Program-made: the position numbers and the translations under genes
Source of the DNA: Cellulosimicrobium funkei
GTDB lineage: Bacteria > Actinomycetota > Actinomycetes > Actinomycetales > Cellulomonadaceae
Assembly (NCBI RefSeq): GCF_001019615.1
Contig: NZ_JNBQ01000002.1
Span: forward strand, 405,720 to 469,719
Direction of reading: 5' to 3'
Length of the DNA stretch: 64,000 bases
Notes under the pieces: model-generated
Databases searched by the model: none
What the model was told of the DNA's origin: nothing
What the model saw: only the letters and a program-made list of their open reading frames with translations
In this document: piece by piece, positions 63,921 through 64,000 of the stretch
How the letters are laid out: each line of letters begins with the position of its first letter
Numbering within the stretch: position 1 is the stretch's first letter

Positions 63921-64000
63921 TCAGTCGGTGGCCGCGGCGCTCGGCGCCCACGGCGCCTCGCCGCCCGACGAGGCGGGCGAGGCCGCCGCCTCCACGCGCT
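63921..64000 (-). CDS. Possible 3' end of a convergent gene
   Basis: On the minus strand one frame is open from the window edge to TGA at 63923-63921 and encodes a tail ending GGEAPWAPSAAATD. The Ala/Pro-rich composition resembles C-terminal tails of other proteins in this window, and the strong hairpin just beyond would be its terminator. With only 26 codons visible no function can be given and it may be chance. Confidence 0.35.
   Translation of the reverse strand, partial: RVEAAASPASSGGEAPWAPSAAATD

Overview
The window is from a very GC-rich actinobacterium. Coding is dense with strong third-position GC, many starts are GTG, and the gene set includes menaquinone synthesis, Rex, the 32-residue bS22 ribosomal protein and a sortase-E-type LAxTG surface protein. 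The large secreted plant-polysaccharide enzymes point to the Cellulosimicrobium/Cellulomonas/Promicromonosporaceae area; this placement is inference from gene content, not a search.

Region 1 (1-33.8 kb) is an L-arabinose utilisation locus. It opens with the end of araD, then araA, then a four-gene CUT2 sugar importer in the E. coli ytfQ-ytfR-ytfT-yjfF order. Next come eight large exported proteins: a GH51 arabinofuranosidase, two GH127 beta-L-arabinofuranosidases, GH43 enzymes (one carrying two GH43 domains) and one non-catalytic binding protein. Seven of the eight end in the same ~100-residue C-terminal domain, with a Cys in an RCLAGK motif and a Cys at the extreme C-terminus; I do not recognise it as a named family. 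Six 14-bp operators of consensus TGTKARCGYTMACA occur in pairs before the importer, the GH51 gene and the double-GH43 gene. They suggest one LacI-type regulator, not encoded here, ties import to extracellular digestion. Inferred flow: the exported enzymes release arabinose or short arabinosides, the importer takes them up, and AraA/AraD (with an AraB outside the window) send them to the pentose phosphate pathway. Several intergenic gaps hold long palindromic repeats of two families.

Region 2 (33.9-44.9 kb) is housekeeping and regulation: the LAxTG surface protein, an MFS transporter divergent from an ArsR-like regulator, a TrkA/TrkH potassium system, an AcuC/HDAC-like protein, bS22, a HAD phosphatase, a glutaredoxin-like protein with Rex, YceI divergent from MarR, and a histidine phosphatase.

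Region 3 (45-49.5 kb) is a compact System II cytochrome c maturation operon (ResA-like, CcdA, ResB, CcsB). Region 4 (49.6-61.9 kb) holds menA, menE, menB, menC and menD, interspersed with small membrane proteins, a DUF3048 lipoprotein, an EamA exporter divergent from a MocR regulator, and an SMR exporter with a TetR regulator. Region 5 (61.97-64 kb) is an HtrA-type protease and the likely 3' end of a convergent gene. At least ten genes appear leaderless, with a TANNNT hexamer ending 5-7 nt before the start codon. I saw no tRNA, rRNA, CRISPR array, insertion sequence or prophage gene.
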